Part shown: positions 32,964 through 44,315 of the stretch, in pieces
How positions within the stretch are numbered: position 1 is the first letter of the stretch
Layout of the letters: the number at the start of each line of letters is the position of its first letter
Assembly (NCBI GenBank): GCA_963422465.1
Contig: OY730170.1
Span: 2,456,379-2,520,378, forward strand
Length of the DNA: 64,000 bases
Source: Lichina pygmaea
Taxonomy: Eukaryota; Ascomycota; Lichinomycetes; Lichinales; Lichinaceae
Direction of reading: 5' to 3'
The notes under the pieces: generated by a model
Seen by the model: only the letters and a program-made list of their open reading frames with translations
Database searches by the model: none
What the model was told of the DNA's origin: nothing
Program-made: the position numbers and the translations under genes

Positions 32964-34366
32964 CTCTGTCAGCCTCCAATCGCTGTATATACAAGCCTCA
33001 CTGGCTGCACAAGAGAAGCACAATAAGTGGTTGAGGATGCTCCGGCTTGGAATATCAACAGATCTGATCAGATTGGAACTGGGGAGGTGGCAGCTAGCCT
33101 AGGTAGATCCTAGGCGCTGCTACACTGAGACTTGAGCAATCGTCGAAAACGGTATAAGAAGTCAAGTTGATTACTCTAGCTATGGAGAAGAGGCTAGCTA
33201 TATAGTTAGGGGAGCTTGTAGCGCTCCTGCTGCCATTGCTGCTATCGCGCCAAGTCCTGGAGAATCCCTACGGCAACTCATCACACCACTTGAAATGATG
33301 ATCCTGATCAGTAGACATCGTCTCCCCCTGACCTATTTCACTTCCTCTAAAAAAAAGTGAGTTTTTTGTGGGAGACAGGGAGTCGGAAGGAAGAAGGTGA
33401 CAGAGGGGAAGTTGTGTTTTTTTTTCTACCTGGTCAATCTTTTCAGTTAAACAAGACTGATGCTATATGTAAATGTTGTCTCCAACCAACACTTATGTTC
33501 GTATCTACATACCATCATGAACGATTGCCAAGCCTGTTCCACTGATTTTTCACTTACATGTGTACTTTCTTGGTTCTTTCACAGATCTCACTCTCGAGTT
33601 ATCTTTGTCTTTGGCTTTTGTTTTCGCCGTGTGTTGTGTACAAAGGGGAGGATCTGCATGTCAGCTCTTGGAGCAATTCAAGCGCAGGTGCTGTCATGCT
33701 ACCTTATACGTATGTACATAGCTATTGATGGCTTCTTGACGTGGAGATAGTCACTTTGAAATGAAAAATGTCTGACTGGTATTATAGATGTTGTTCTGTA
33801 GACATGAGTGCTATCCAGCGTGGAGTGCTATTTTTCATCTGTGTGGTGTAGGAACAGGCATAACAGCCTCCAAGGAACTATAGGCCAATAGTATCATTTC
33901 TTATTGATTATCTCTCTATACATAGCGCGATGGGATGTATAAGTCATGGTCTTGCCTGAAGAGTGGCAAGTGAGGTCTTGTGGCGGTGGAGGCTATGATG
34001 AGGGGAGATGCTCGGGTTCGTGCGCCCAGGGCCATTATTAAGGCACTTTGTGATCGAGAGGGGCGAGTATGTGGTAGATCAAACTTTGGGTGCTCTATGA
34101 TTGAGAGGGGTGTGTGTGGTAATTGGGCCAATGATGACTGCCTCAAAAGAACCACGGTGTGACATCTCCACCGACGGGGACACGATCTATGCCCACCGTG
34201 GTGGGTCAAGGTCAAGGTCCGGAAGGCAAGCAAGCTCTTGCTGTCCTGCGTGGTTTTCGCCAGGAATCGCAGCCGCCATCAACTGTTCAAAGCTTTGATG
34301 CACCGAACCCTTCCCGCGCAAGAGATCTTCCAGAATCTTTCGACGGGCGGAAGGCATCTCGTCGCC
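32607..34366. other. Long intergenic stretch, lower GC in its middle
   Basis: No gene recognised between the TOR stop and the 3' end of the Rap1GDS1-like gene. A (TG)n microsatellite lies at 32932-32960. Bases about 32,900-33,950 are visibly richer in A/T than the flanks and have many stops in all frames, which could mark a decayed transposon. A short Cys-rich frame at 33980-34162 has no match I know. Confidence 0.4.
32932..32960. repeat. (TG)n microsatellite
   Basis: 29 bases of alternating TG about 330 bp after the TOR stop codon. Confidence 0.95.
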
Positions 34367-36605
34367 CTACGTCGTCGCGTCAGCGGGAACGATGGTGAGG
34401 GCCATCTTACTTACCCGGTTCTTTAGAAGCTGGCTGAGCAGCATCAAGGCGTTCTCGCGGTCGATATCTTTGGCGCCAGAGGGATCTTTACTCCGTCCAA
34501 CAGACTTGGACTCGGACTCGGACTCGAACGCGCCCAAGACATTTGGATCGCTGGCCGTCGTGCCCTCGGCAATAGGTGTCCCCGTGAGGATCTCGAGAAG
34601 GTGACGGTAAACGTCAATGTCCGTTGTGATGTCGTCGACGACCACCGCTCCCTCCCTGCTGCTCGCCATGAGCGCAAAGGCAAACCACCCCTCCGATCGG
34701 ACGACCGAGGGCGACGTCTGGCATGCGAGGTAGGCCAGCGGCTGGAGGAGGTCTGGGTGAAGTTGGTAGAGCCGCCGTCGTGCCTGCTCCGGGTCCTGCG
34801 TCGAAGCTGGTTCCCTTGGTCGATGCAGAACGCGCAGGACGGCCGTGACGGTCCTGGCCACCTCGGTCTTGGTTGCCGCCTGGTCGGTGTGGTAGAAGAG
34901 ATGGAGGAGCAGCGAGAGGTACGTTCGAGAATGGGCGGGCGAGTCTGGATCAGGCGACAGGGGCTCTAGCAAGCGACAGACGTTCCCGTAGGACCCCGTC
35001 ACGACCTGACGGCCGAGACTGGCTCCAGCGTACTGCATCTGCGGCACGGCTTCCATGGACCAGAGACGAGTCAGGGCGTCGGTGAGCTTCGCCTCGGCGA
35101 CGACGGCCTTGTTGGCCGGTGGGACCGCCAGGTTCTTCAGGAAGCCGGCCGCGGCATGCAGCAGATGGACGTCCTGACACCCGCAGAGGATGTGGATCAA
35201 CGACGCGTGAAGGCGAAAGTCGTGAACCATGACGCCACAGACAGCGTCGGAGCGCGCGAGATTGCCGAGCATCAAGCAAGCACAGGTGCGCAGTTGTGTC
35301 TGCGAGACTGAGAGCCACATGCGCAACGAGCCGACGAGCGGGGAGTCCAAGGGATACGACGCTGCAAACTCTGGCAAAGCCGAGATCTCAGACAGCACGC
35401 TGATCGTCTTGTCCCTGACGTGGGTGAGGAGGCCCCGCTGTTCGGCACGCGTCTTGTCAGGAGATCCTCGGGATCCTTGGCCCCCGGGGCTGTGGTCTCC
35501 GGCGACGGCAAAGCGGGAGTAGGAGTTGACCAAAATGGACAGTAGCGCCTCCAGGGCGCGTTCGATGAGCATGTGGCGTTGAAATCGGACGTCGCTGAGG
35601 TGGACCAACGAGAGCTCGATGATCGCGACAAAATCATCTGGATCATGTTCTTCGGCGGCAGCGACCCGCAGGAGAACATCCACCGCGTGGTCGGGTGACC
35701 CTTCGGTCGAGTGTGCTGCCATGCATCAGCATCGGGGGAAGAGAGCAGAGGTGGGAAAAGAATAACGGATGGGTTCGAGGACCGTGGAACAGACGTACGA
35801 CACTCGATCAGGAGCTGCATCAGCCGAATCACAGACTCGAGCAAGCTATCCGCGTGCTCTGTATCGTCCCGGTTGGAGATCAAGTCGATCAGCACCGGGA
35901 AGATGCCCTCGCGCAGAACTTGTTGTTGAGCCGGTTCTCTTGCCTGTCAGCCAACGGCAGCAATTTTGACGTGGTAGCGGGCCCCTCTCGACACCTACCG
36001 TAGCCCAGGCAGACATTATAGATGGTGGCGAGCGTGAGCCGAGCAAAGTCGGGTTCCCTCAGGCGCCGGACGAGCGGTGAGAGATAGCGCTGCTCCACCA
36101 GGAACTGTCGATTCTCGTCTGGCAGCCGTCAATCGCCGAAGCGTGCAATGGTTGGAGTCTGACCCCTCAGGCGCGCATACCAGTGTCGGCACATGCATTC
36201 GCGACCACGCGCAGCAATGGCCGTAGCAGGTCAGGGGCGATCTCCCGCATGGGCAAGAGCGCCAGGAAGAAGTCCAGCATGCCGGATTCGCCGCACGGGA
36301 GTCTCCATTCAGCTAAAGCAAGAGTCGGTGGTCAGGTGACGGCCAGGGAGGTGGGGCACGGTGGGGTCCAACTGACGAGTTCGACATCCGTTCGCGATGG
36401 CCTCGGCCGCCGGCACGGTGAGGTCGTTCTGCGACCAGCTCATCTTCTCGAGCGCATCCTTCAGGTGTCGCAGCCGGTCCACGCGCTCGCGATAGGTGAT
36501 GACGACGTCAGGGCCGGCGATGTCCAGGTGGCCGAGCTCGACCACTCGCATGAGCAGCTGCACATCGACGGCATGGTGGAGGATCTCCTCCACGGCCGAG
36601 AACAT
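34367..36605 (-). CDS. Armadillo-repeat protein, Rap1GDS1 (SmgGDS)-like
   Basis: Fungal relative of SmgGDS/Rap1GDS1, an armadillo-repeat chaperone or exchange factor for small GTPases. The function in fungi is little studied. Exons: 36605-36377, 36312-36181, 36118-35999, 35936-35799, 35715-34367; 1968 bp, 655 residues. Indicative stretches are IYNVCLGYEPAQQQ, SALPEFAASYPLDSPLVGSLR, TCACLMLGNLARSD, VCRLLEPLSPDPDSPAH and VVRSEGWFAFALMASS. The protein is almost wholly helical repeats with no membrane segment. The start at 36605 (MFSAVEEILHHAV) is the first Met of the open frame, but an upstream exon cannot be excluded; a minus-strand frame at 37149-37346 is a weak candidate. The gene ends 1.76 kb from the TOR stop, tail to tail. 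Confidence 0.8.
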
Positions 36606-39518
36606 TGCTCTGCTGGCCGAGCGTGCAAGGTTTGTAGGGTATCATCAATCGGGTCATATGGCTTCGACCGAACCACGGCCGAGCGGGACAGGCGACGATG
36701 GAGAGGCGTTCGTTTGCAGCCGCGCAGAGGATCGACGATATTCCGCTCGAGAACCTGGCTCGATCCCGAAAGAGCGGTTCTCGCTCCGCGGTCCGATTCC
36801 AGGGTTCCTCTTGCCGATGGTGGTCAGGTACGTTACGTAGATTGCGGGACAAACGGCGCAGCTGGCAGGTTCCATCTGGGGAAGCGGCGGGCTTCGAACG
36901 TTGATATACCGGCGATTGTTATAGAGATGTAGCATGTCTACTCGTAAGTGAAGCCGGGTTCATGTAGCGGCGCTTGTTCGTTCGACTGTTTTGTTTTTGT
37001 GAGCTCGTCTGGCCGCTGCGTGCATAAGCCGGCATTCCACACGGCATCCGCGGCCGCTTCCAGGCCGGCGTCGACGTGATACGTCGTCTCTGAGTCAATC
37101 CCATCAAGGGTCTATTCCGGAGCTCCGGACCGTAGAACATGCATAGACTCAGATATGCATACGTACGTATGTAGCGGGACCATGATGACGCTTGCGGTCG
37201 ATGGCTCCGAGGTCCTTGTATGACGCATCCACCATCGTGTCATGTCGCCTACCCGGTACTTGCAGCCGTGACAGCTTAGCGTCAAGAAGCATCCTCGATG
37301 CCTTTGACAGCAGAAACGCCATCGTCAGCCACGCCATTCTAGGCATCTGCGACGCCGTACCGTATGTCAGCCGGCCAGCCAGCTGAAGTGGGCTCGTGCC
37401 GTCAAACAGCGGCTGCTACAATCGAATCATGAAGGCATCAAGAGGCGCGTACAAACCCCGTCCGTTGCGGCCCGCTAGCTCCGCCCGAGTAGGCTCCTAG
37501 ATCCTGACGCGTTCGGATGCCCTCGAGGTTGCTGCCTGTCGTTGTGCTGTGGGGACACGGCATCCGCTGCTGCCTGACGATTGGAAATCTGCTCTCCCCC
37601 CAGCGTGCCCGCCGGCCGCCCCGCGTCAGGCTTAGGGGAGGAACAAGGCCGCCAAACGTGCTTAGCTCGGCTGTTGCGGCCGTGATCGTTACGTATGGCG
37701 TCCAGATAGTCTCTCGGAAGGCGCCCGAAAAGGTGTCGTGTTGCATAAAGGAGGGCTGGAAGCGAAGGCTGTTTCCGTCTCGTGACCCGGCAGGATTGAG
37801 CCAACAGCAGCGGAATCTTGAGCTCTTGCGGTTTTCTGCAGGGAATGGCGAGGACGCGAAAAGGGCCGCACAACATCCGACCAGTCTCGATTCGGGGTGC
37901 CCAGTCCGACGGGTGCGACCTGAACCTGCCACGCAGCGGGGGGACCAGCTTCAACAGCCTCCGAAGGACCGAAGACCAATGACCGGGACGAGGCGTTAAA
38001 CGCGGCATTTCCGCACCCGTGACAGGAGCTCCGCCAAGATGTCAAACCCCGTCAACGTGGCCTCTTCCACAGCGGGCATATCTCGACACGGCAACTCATC
38101 TGGCAAGGTGTCATCTAGCAGAATCTGGATTGTCTTTGCGGTCATGATCCGAGCAGAGCTGCTGTTGCTCGAAGTTCCCGCATTGGCGGGTGGAAAGACC
38201 AAATCAGCGCCCTGGAAACCTGCGCAGGCCTTGGGTACCCGTTGAAGCTGCTTGTAGTAGTATATGTGCTACTATAGCCCTTGAAGTTGCACGTGTTCGG
38301 ACGTAGCCTCGCCGGACTTGGATCTACGCGGAGCGTAGATCACGAGGTTGAGGAGGAGGCTGATATTTCGTTGATGGAGGTTCTTCGGCGTCCGGCCTGG
38401 CCATATGTCGTACCTCAATAATGAGGTTGTCCTCCTTTTTCTGCGGCCGACGTATTCTGCCCCATTTGTCTTCGACGTTACTTTGCGAGACGTGCCGTTG
38501 GAGGATGCCTTTTTCCCCGAGAGACTGACCAAGGATGCCGGCTTACCATGTTGGCTCGGTGTCTATAGGGACATTATATTGACCCGAGGCGTTCCGCAAT
38601 GGCGTCTTCAATGGCATTTCGGATTCCATCTACCGGTACCTGGTTAAGTATACATGCCGTGTCGATTGGTTGTGTTATCAGGGTACAGCGGAATGAAAAT
38701 TGACAGACATATGATGGACTATACAACAATCACGACATCTGCGTGCTGCGTTGTCAGATGCCGGCTCTATTCGCCGTCTGAGCTACACGATGTCCACTGC
38801 TGTACCGGCATCATTTGAGACACGAGAACCGCAGTCATGACACTCGGATTGGCTACCCAGGTCCCCAACGAGTATTTCTTCCAACCTTCATACCTGGGCC
38901 ACAGACCGAACCAGATATACTGACTCTGTTCTCCTCTTACACGAACACGCCTCGAACCATCTCTCCGTCTCCACGCCCTCCCCGAAACTAGAAGCCTGCT
39001 TTAGGGGCCTTGAGGGTCGTCACTGTATCACTTTCGCGTCCAATCCAGTTGCTCCAGACCACGTTCAACTCGTTTATACAGTACTGGTATCTGAGCAGGT
39101 CTACTTGGGGTTTTCGCTTCTTCTACATGCTGATTAGTCCTGGAAACGATGTGCAGCAGTCTCACCGCAAACCAGAGTGGCTGAATCCTGCCAATCACTC
39201 CTACAGTTTTCACCCCGTCAGTGTTGCTGAAGACTAATAGAACAGCCTCTCTGAGCAACATTTCCCAGGGCCTTGACAACCATCCCCCCCTCCCCCCCCC
39301 CCCCAAAAAAAAAAAAAAAGAAGATGCTACCGGTACCAAGAATAGAGACTTGTGGACCGCTGTTCCTTGTCTTGAACTTGCACAGACAGTCCTATACAAC
39401 GTACGCTAAGTAGTACGAAGTAGAGGAGCTGATGCCATTCGAGAAAACCCTACAGAGTACGGAAGTAGAGACGTCGGATATCATCGGTGCATGGTTCAAA
39501 CCCCGATGACTCAGCAAG
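36606..39518. other. 2.9-kb region without a confident gene
   Basis: Open frames occur on both strands but none shows a family. The best candidates are plus 38405-38647 (80 codons, DVTLRDVPLEDAFFPERLTK) and minus 37996-38202 (68 codons, TIQILLDDTLPDELPCRD). Either could be an exon of an unrecognised gene. A GTACGTA palindrome cluster lies at 37155-37173. A poly-C/poly-A tract lies at about 39285-39320, and GTAC sites at 39396-39470 upstream of DPM3. Confidence 0.4.
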
Positions 39519-40238
39519 ATGACTAATCAAGGCCACAAGCACCCGTCCAGCACCACGTCAACAGCTTCGCGCAAGCCATTGAAGGCTGCCCAAAGCAACC
39601 ATGACGCGCGCTCAGCAGACGTTGTCGATCACGCTGCTCGTATCATCGGTAAGTGCATCCCCTGGACCCTGAGTTCCAAGCGCCCACAACCCTCAATGGG
39701 GTCCCCACGTTCTCCTCGATGGGTGCGCGTACAGTACGCGTGCGTGCGATAGACCGTCTGAGCTGACCGGCCTTTGCAACTCTCCTGGCTGGTTGGCCGG
39801 CCAGCTGGGGAGGCGCGCTCTCGCGTACGCTGTAGCTCTACCTCGCATGCTACATGGGCGTCTTGCCCTTCAATGCAAAGTTCCAGGACGAGGTGGTGCC
39901 GGTGGTAAGCGTTGCTCGTCCCGCCCTTGTCCGACGTGGTTTACCCTTGCCCGTGCTGCTGGACGACCATCCCATCCTTGCTCTGTTCTGCCTGCTCCGT
40001 CCCACCACGTCCGACCCTGCCATCTACGCCTTCGTTGATCGATAGCTAATCGGTCTCCTGTCGGGCCGTTCCGAAGCTGCCGTTCTGGGCCGTCGTCTCG
40101 TTCGGCGCATATCTCCTGTTCAAGCTCGGCTGGGGCGTCCTTACATTCAACGACGTGCCTGAGGCCTACCACGAGCTCATGAAGGAAGTTCAGCTGGCCA
40201 GGAAGGAGTTGAGGGCGAAGGGAGTTGATGTCGACTAG
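39519..40238 (+). CDS. DPM3: Dolichol-phosphate mannosyltransferase subunit 3 (DPM3)
   Basis: Small ER-membrane subunit that stabilises and tethers the catalytic DPM1 subunit, which makes dolichol-phosphate-mannose for glycosylation and GPI anchors. Firm exons: 39836-39904 (LYLACYMGVLPFNAKFQ) and 40077-40238 (LPFWAVVSFGAYLLFKLGW, then TFNDVPEAYHELMKEV and LRAKGVDVD before the stop). Tentative 5' exons are 39519-39648 and a 29-base exon 39763-39791, making 390 bp, 129 residues. The family has two N-terminal membrane helices followed by the FNDxPEAxxEL cytosolic tail, all visible here. The extra ~45 hydrophilic N-terminal residues are unusual and could mean that the true start is closer to the first helix. 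Introns are 72-172 bp or shorter. Confidence 0.8.
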
Positions 40239-40813
40239 AGCATTTCAAGATCTCTTGCAGCATAATGATGTCTTTGCTGCACTTGTTATCCTTTATCGCC
40301 TTGGCCAGGCTTGGGCGTACTAGGATAGAGCTATCAGCTGGCGCCAGACTGGTGATCCTAGCATACTCAGATGCGCCACGAACCGTTGTTGTCTCGGCCG
40401 CCAGAGCCGGGAGGGATATCGTCGTGATTAAAACGTCATATGCAGCCCCATGTAAAGAGAGCGGCATGTTGCCGTTGCGTAGGTCAAAGAAAGAAGCAAA
40501 GCGGCGGATCACTCGCAGAAGTCCATCGCCGTGCGCGACGACAGAAAAACCCCCTTCGTCGCAGCTGGTAGAAGGCAAAAGGCGACCAGACGAGACAAGA
40601 CGCCTGAAAGAGAGGACGACGAGGGGAAGAACGCGCTCGCCAGCGCAGGCGTCGACGGATCTTTCAAGGCGGAAAGACGAGTGCCACCACGATGCGAGTG
40701 GCCGCAAAGACGCCCTTGTCGTCGAGCAGGGTCTGGAAGAGCCGAGGTACCTTTGACAGCGAAGCGCGTGAATCGGCTCGAGTCCCTTGATACGACGGGC
40801 CAATGTCAAACGG
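40239..40813. other. Intergenic, no gene seen
   Basis: Lies between the DPM3 stop and the stop of the minus-strand gene that follows (convergent 3' ends). Overlapping open frames here lack family features. Confidence 0.4.
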
Positions 40814-43075
40814 TTAGCGATGTGCTCCCCAAAGGGCCGGAGCACAGGAGCCGTGTGCGGGCGCGTGGGTAAGGTGGGGTGAGATGAGGTTGAGAGTGAG
40901 GGGAGGGTGGAAGGGGTGGGGAGTACGAAGGGGATAATCAGAAACCAATGCCGATATGGCTTGCATGTAGAGGGGGAATGTCGACAAGGTGAACCGCGAC
41001 ACGAAGAGAGACGTACAAGCGTCAGGCAGAGACGTCCTCACGTAGACACGGCTCTCGGCCTCGCCGGTCCAATCGAACGAGATGGACCACGTCAGGAGCA
41101 ACTGCACGGACCCTCGTCTGAAGGCGAGGCTCGACCGGCCCAGGTGCGGCGCCAGGCTGCGTCGGAAGCTGGTCCTCTTCGCCGGCGGTGGACGGAGCCC
41201 GGAAGACGTCGAGACGAGCGTTCCGAACGACTGCACGCACTTGGTCCAGAACTGGGCGCGCCGCTTGGCCAGCAGCCAGTAGCTCCCCATGGCCCAGCAC
41301 GTGCTCGAGATGTCCCTGCCGGCCGGCGTCGGCGCGTCGGCGCGCTCTCGGATCCAGCGGCCCAGCTCGGCCTCGGCCCAGGGCGAGAGGGACAGCACTT
41401 GCAGCGCCGCGACGTCGTGCGCGGACCCGTCCACGAGCAAGCAGAGCACCGCCACCAGCGATTTCTGAGGCGACGTCGCGCTGATGATGTGTTCCTTGTA
41501 CTTGGCGAGCGCGGTCCATGGCGCGCCCGGGTCCGTCGGGGCGGGAGCGGAAGACGGTGACAACACGACGTCCCTGGTCGTGGACGTGAACGTCAGAGGC
41601 GTAAAGACGCGCAGATACGGAAGGGGGTTCTCCAGCTCGATCGGATGGTGCGACGGAGGCGGGTCGTCGGGGACGGGCAACGAAGACGACGTCTTTGCTG
41701 CCTTCCTACGCGGTTTGGCAAACGGTAGGAAGCCGCTCAGCGACGCGGCCGAGGAGATCGAGTGATCTGGGGGCGCTCTCGGGACTGATGCCGCCTTCTT
41801 CTGCGACGCCGCGGCGGCGGCAGTCTCGGCGGCCGCGACCATCTGCTCAAGGCCCCTGACTTCTTTCTCCAGCTCTTGGAGCTGTGCGATCAGGCGTTCC
41901 CGCGTCTCCGGCCGCCTCGTCGACTCGTCCACGACGTCGTCCATCCTCGCGTCTGGCCGAGCGGGGCTGTGGCTCGAAGTCTGAGACTCGGTGGCCGTGC
42001 CGCGGTGAGGGATAGATGTGATCACCTCAGCCAGGGCCGAGCGTGGAACGGCCGGCGAATCCTTGGCTCTGCCCGTCCGCCGGCTGGGCGAACTGAGAAG
42101 GCCCATGGGCGCCCTGTTGGCCCCTCCTGTCGATACTCCAAGGGGCGACGGCGGAATGGGCAGATCAGGTTCACCGTCGTCCGCCGCGGGTAGCTCGTCC
42201 GTGACGGGAGCTGGCAGGGATGGTCGTCCCTGGACCTGCGCGGACTTTCTGCGTTGGGACAGTGGCGCACGATGCGCGTGCTCCTGAGCTGCTGCGACGG
42301 CTTTGGGTTTGACCACGCGCTCCTCGGACTTCCTTGGCGCAGAGCCAGGGTCGCCCGATGCTGCGGGCGGCCGCCTCGGCGACGCCAGCAATCCCTGGGT
42401 GTGCGCCTCCGTTTCCGGTCTCGACGGTGGAGCTGGCTCGACGCTTGAGGTCGGTGTCTCTTCCTGTAGTAGCGCGGCTCGAACATTGTTGCTCCCAGCG
42501 ATACTCGATGGGCCCGACTCGTGGGCCGTGCTGGCTTCGGCAACACTGACGCTTGTGACGCTTGCGACGCTTGATCTCGGCGGGGACAACGGTCGTCTCG
42601 TTGGGCTTGCCGTTCCTGGGAGAGACCACCTGCTGTCCCTGCGGTCGCTGGACGATGCTGACCGAGGTCGCGCGATCAATTCGGGGTTGAATCGTGCGAT
42701 GCTGGCCTTGGTCGGCGAGCGGAAGGACGCGCGACGCGGCGTCGTTCGCGCCTTTGCAGCATCGCGCCGTGGCCTCCTCTGAGGGCTAGGGGTCGTGGAC
42801 GCGTCGACCGGAGTCGAGGTCGTGTGGGACGTTTTGCGCCGCTTCGAAGGTGCCGAGTCCATCGAGTCTCTATGAAGTCGGGCTGTCCCGATGAGCGTTC
42901 TGGGTGACGTCGTGTCACTTGCCAGGGGCACGTGTTGTTGACGATGTGGGTCTTTGGACGGCTCTAGCTTGTTCCTATCTGCAGGTTGCCAGTCGTCCGG
43001 ATGGCCGGGTAAGGCGTAGTAGACGGCGGCCTCGTATGAACTTCTAGGGAAATCCGGTCCCTCTATCAGATCCAA
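40814..43075 (-). CDS. Conserved fungal protein with SPTKASIARFNP motif, function unknown
   Basis: An open frame of 753 codons. The more typical start is the internal Met at 42862 (MDSAPSKRRKTSH), giving 682 residues. It has a long disordered, Ser/Pro/Arg-rich N-half with SFRSPTKASIARFNPEL, a short coiled coil (RERLIAQLQELEKEVRGLEQM), then a folded C-half (ENPLPYLRVFTPLTF; WSISFDWTGEAESRV). I recall this architecture in uncharacterised ascomycete nuclear proteins but cannot name a function. The basic KRRK stretch could be a nuclear signal. The last ~70 residues look unlike a folded end. A GTACGT donor near 41,014 suggests an unresolved 3' intron, so the C-terminus is uncertain. The gene is divergent from the oxidoreductase-like gene at 43336 with a 260-bp gap. 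Confidence 0.65.
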   Translation of the reverse strand: MDLIEGPDFPRSSYEAAVYYALPGHPDDWQPADRNKLEPSKDPHRQQHVPLASDTTSPRTLIGTARLHRDSMDSAPSKRRKTSHTTSTPVDASTTPSPQRRPRRDAAKARTTPRRASFRSPTKASIARFNPELIARPRSASSSDRRDSRWSLPGTASPTRRPLSPPRSSVASVTSVSVAEASTAHESGPSSIAGSNNVRAALLQEETPTSSVEPAPPSRPETEAHTQGLLASPRRPPAASGDPGSAPRKSEERVVKPKAVAAAQEHAHRAPLSQRRKSAQVQGRPSLPAPVTDELPAADDGEPDLPIPPSPLGVSTGGANRAPMGLLSSPSRRTGRAKDSPAVPRSALAEVITSIPHRGTATESQTSSHSPARPDARMDDVVDESTRRPETRERLIAQLQELEKEVRGLEQMVAAAETAAAAASQKKAASVPRAPPDHSISSAASLSGFLPFAKPRRKAAKTSSSLPVPDDPPPSHHPIELENPLPYLRVFTPLTFTSTTRDVVLSPSSAPAPTDPGAPWTALAKYKEHIISATSPQKSLVAVLCLLVDGSAHDVAALQVLSLSPWAEAELGRWIRERADAPTPAGRDISSTCWAMGSYWLLAKRRAQFWTKCVQSFGTLVSTSSGLRPPPAKRTSFRRSLAPHLGRSSLAFRRGSVQLLLTWSISFDWTGEAESRVYVRTSLPDACTSLFVSRFTLSTFPLYMQAISALVSDYPLRTPHPFHPPLTLNLISPHLTHAPAHGSCAPALWGAHR

Positions 43076-43335
43076 ACATCGCGTGTTCCCACGTGGTGGG
43101 CATCTCTGGCAGAGGTGGTATCTGGGACGGTGATGTTTGTTGGCGAACGCTGATGCCTCGGTTGTGACACGGTGGGGTTCGAGGCGGCAGACGCGCCTGA
43201 TACCTTAGGCTCAACACTCAGCAACGACAGCCTAGTGATTAGGCCCCGCTGGCACTGAGGCGCAGCACGGCCAGCTGCGTCACAGCCGACCTCATCTGAC
43301 GCCACGACTTACAGAGATCCAGCCTTCTACCAGCT

Positions 43336-44144
43336 ATGGATCACACTCTGAGCCGGCTGTCCTTCACCACTCTCAGCCGGACGCTCTGTCCGTCATGCCG
43401 GCAGGCCTACTGGTCAAGCGCGCATCTGCTCCGCGCCACAGGGCCTCATCGTCGGCGTTTGTACAACACTCGCAAGTCGAAGCCACCTGGGTCATCTCAA
43501 CATCAGGCCAGTCCATTGGAAGGGTATTACAAGCGCAAGTTCCCCCCCCCTGTCGGTTCTCTCCAACGCAGTGGCTTGTGGCAAGGAAACGATCGGATGA
43601 CAATTGTCCAGTCCTCCTCGAAGAATCTTCCTCGCGGTCTCCGTCGTCGACGAAGACCTCTAGCGGGACCGCTATAATCAAGTCTGCCGACAAGATAGCG
43701 TCAGACCAGGAGCAGAAGAGAGCCAAAGCCCGGGTCGTCTTTGGCTCGCGCCTCGCAGGGCCTGCTGAGCGGCGCGACGAGATACAACGGCACTCGACCA
43801 AAGTCGCTGGGGTGTGGGTACCGCCACGCCCGGTCGAGCCGGACAACTGCTGCATGTCCGGCTGCGTCAACTGCGTGTGGGACCGCTTCCGAGACGAGCT
43901 AGAAGAATGGGCGGCCAGGACGGCGGAAGCGAGGAGAAGGCTTACGGCGCGGCGGATGTCGCAGGCAGCAAGTGTCGATGACGACGGAGGAGGTCGCGAG
44001 ACGAACTGGGATGTTGTACTCGACGCCTCCGATACAGACCCGGACAGTCTATTTAAAGACATCCCCGTCGGTATCAGGGAGTTTATGCGGACCGAGAAGC
44101 TACTACGAGAGAAGCACGCTGGGCAAGCAATGACGAATGGCTAA
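43336..44144 (+). CDS. Oxidoreductase-like domain mitochondrial protein (OXLD1/YPL107W-like)
   Basis: Carries the short oxidoreductase-like domain: VEPDNCCMSGCVNCVWDRF, then DELEEWAAR, a Cys-rich motif of mitochondrial proteins of unknown reaction. The first exon starts at 43336 (MDHTLSRLSFTTLSRTLC) and looks like a mitochondrial presequence (Arg, Ser, Thr, no acid). The main exon lies in another frame and runs to the stop at 44144 (LFKDIPVGIREFMRTEK near the end, also conserved). The intron lies somewhere between about 43458 and 43590; a GTACAA donor near 43459 and an AG acceptor near 43585 fit the phase, but I cannot prove them. Its neighbour RPL13 lies tail to tail 171 bp away. Confidence 0.75.
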
Positions 44145-44315
44145 ACCCGAAGGCATAAAACGAAGCAAGTCTTCGGGTGCGGCGTAACGGAGCGTCGTGT
44201 CGTGCTCATGTATCGGTCTGAATAGAATTCGTCAAAGGAGCGAGCAGGGAAAGTCGTGCGACAGAGGTCAGCCGAATCGTGTTGCATTGCAAGTAGGACA
44301 GCGGTTCACAACAGC

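Noticed and set aside
37438-38045. Overlapping frames of 118-177 codons on both strands
   Set aside because: Composition is Arg/Pro/Ser-rich in all frames, as expected from CG-rich non-coding DNA; no motif recognised.
38735-38805. tRNA-like sequence on the minus strand (GTAGCTCAGACGG box and a GCTC/GAGC D-stem)
   Set aside because: The anticodon stem does not pair and no T-arm GGTTCGA box follows at the right distance, so it fails as a tRNA.
39495-39520. GGTTCAAACCC, resembling a tRNA B box
   Set aside because: No A box or cloverleaf could be built on either strand.
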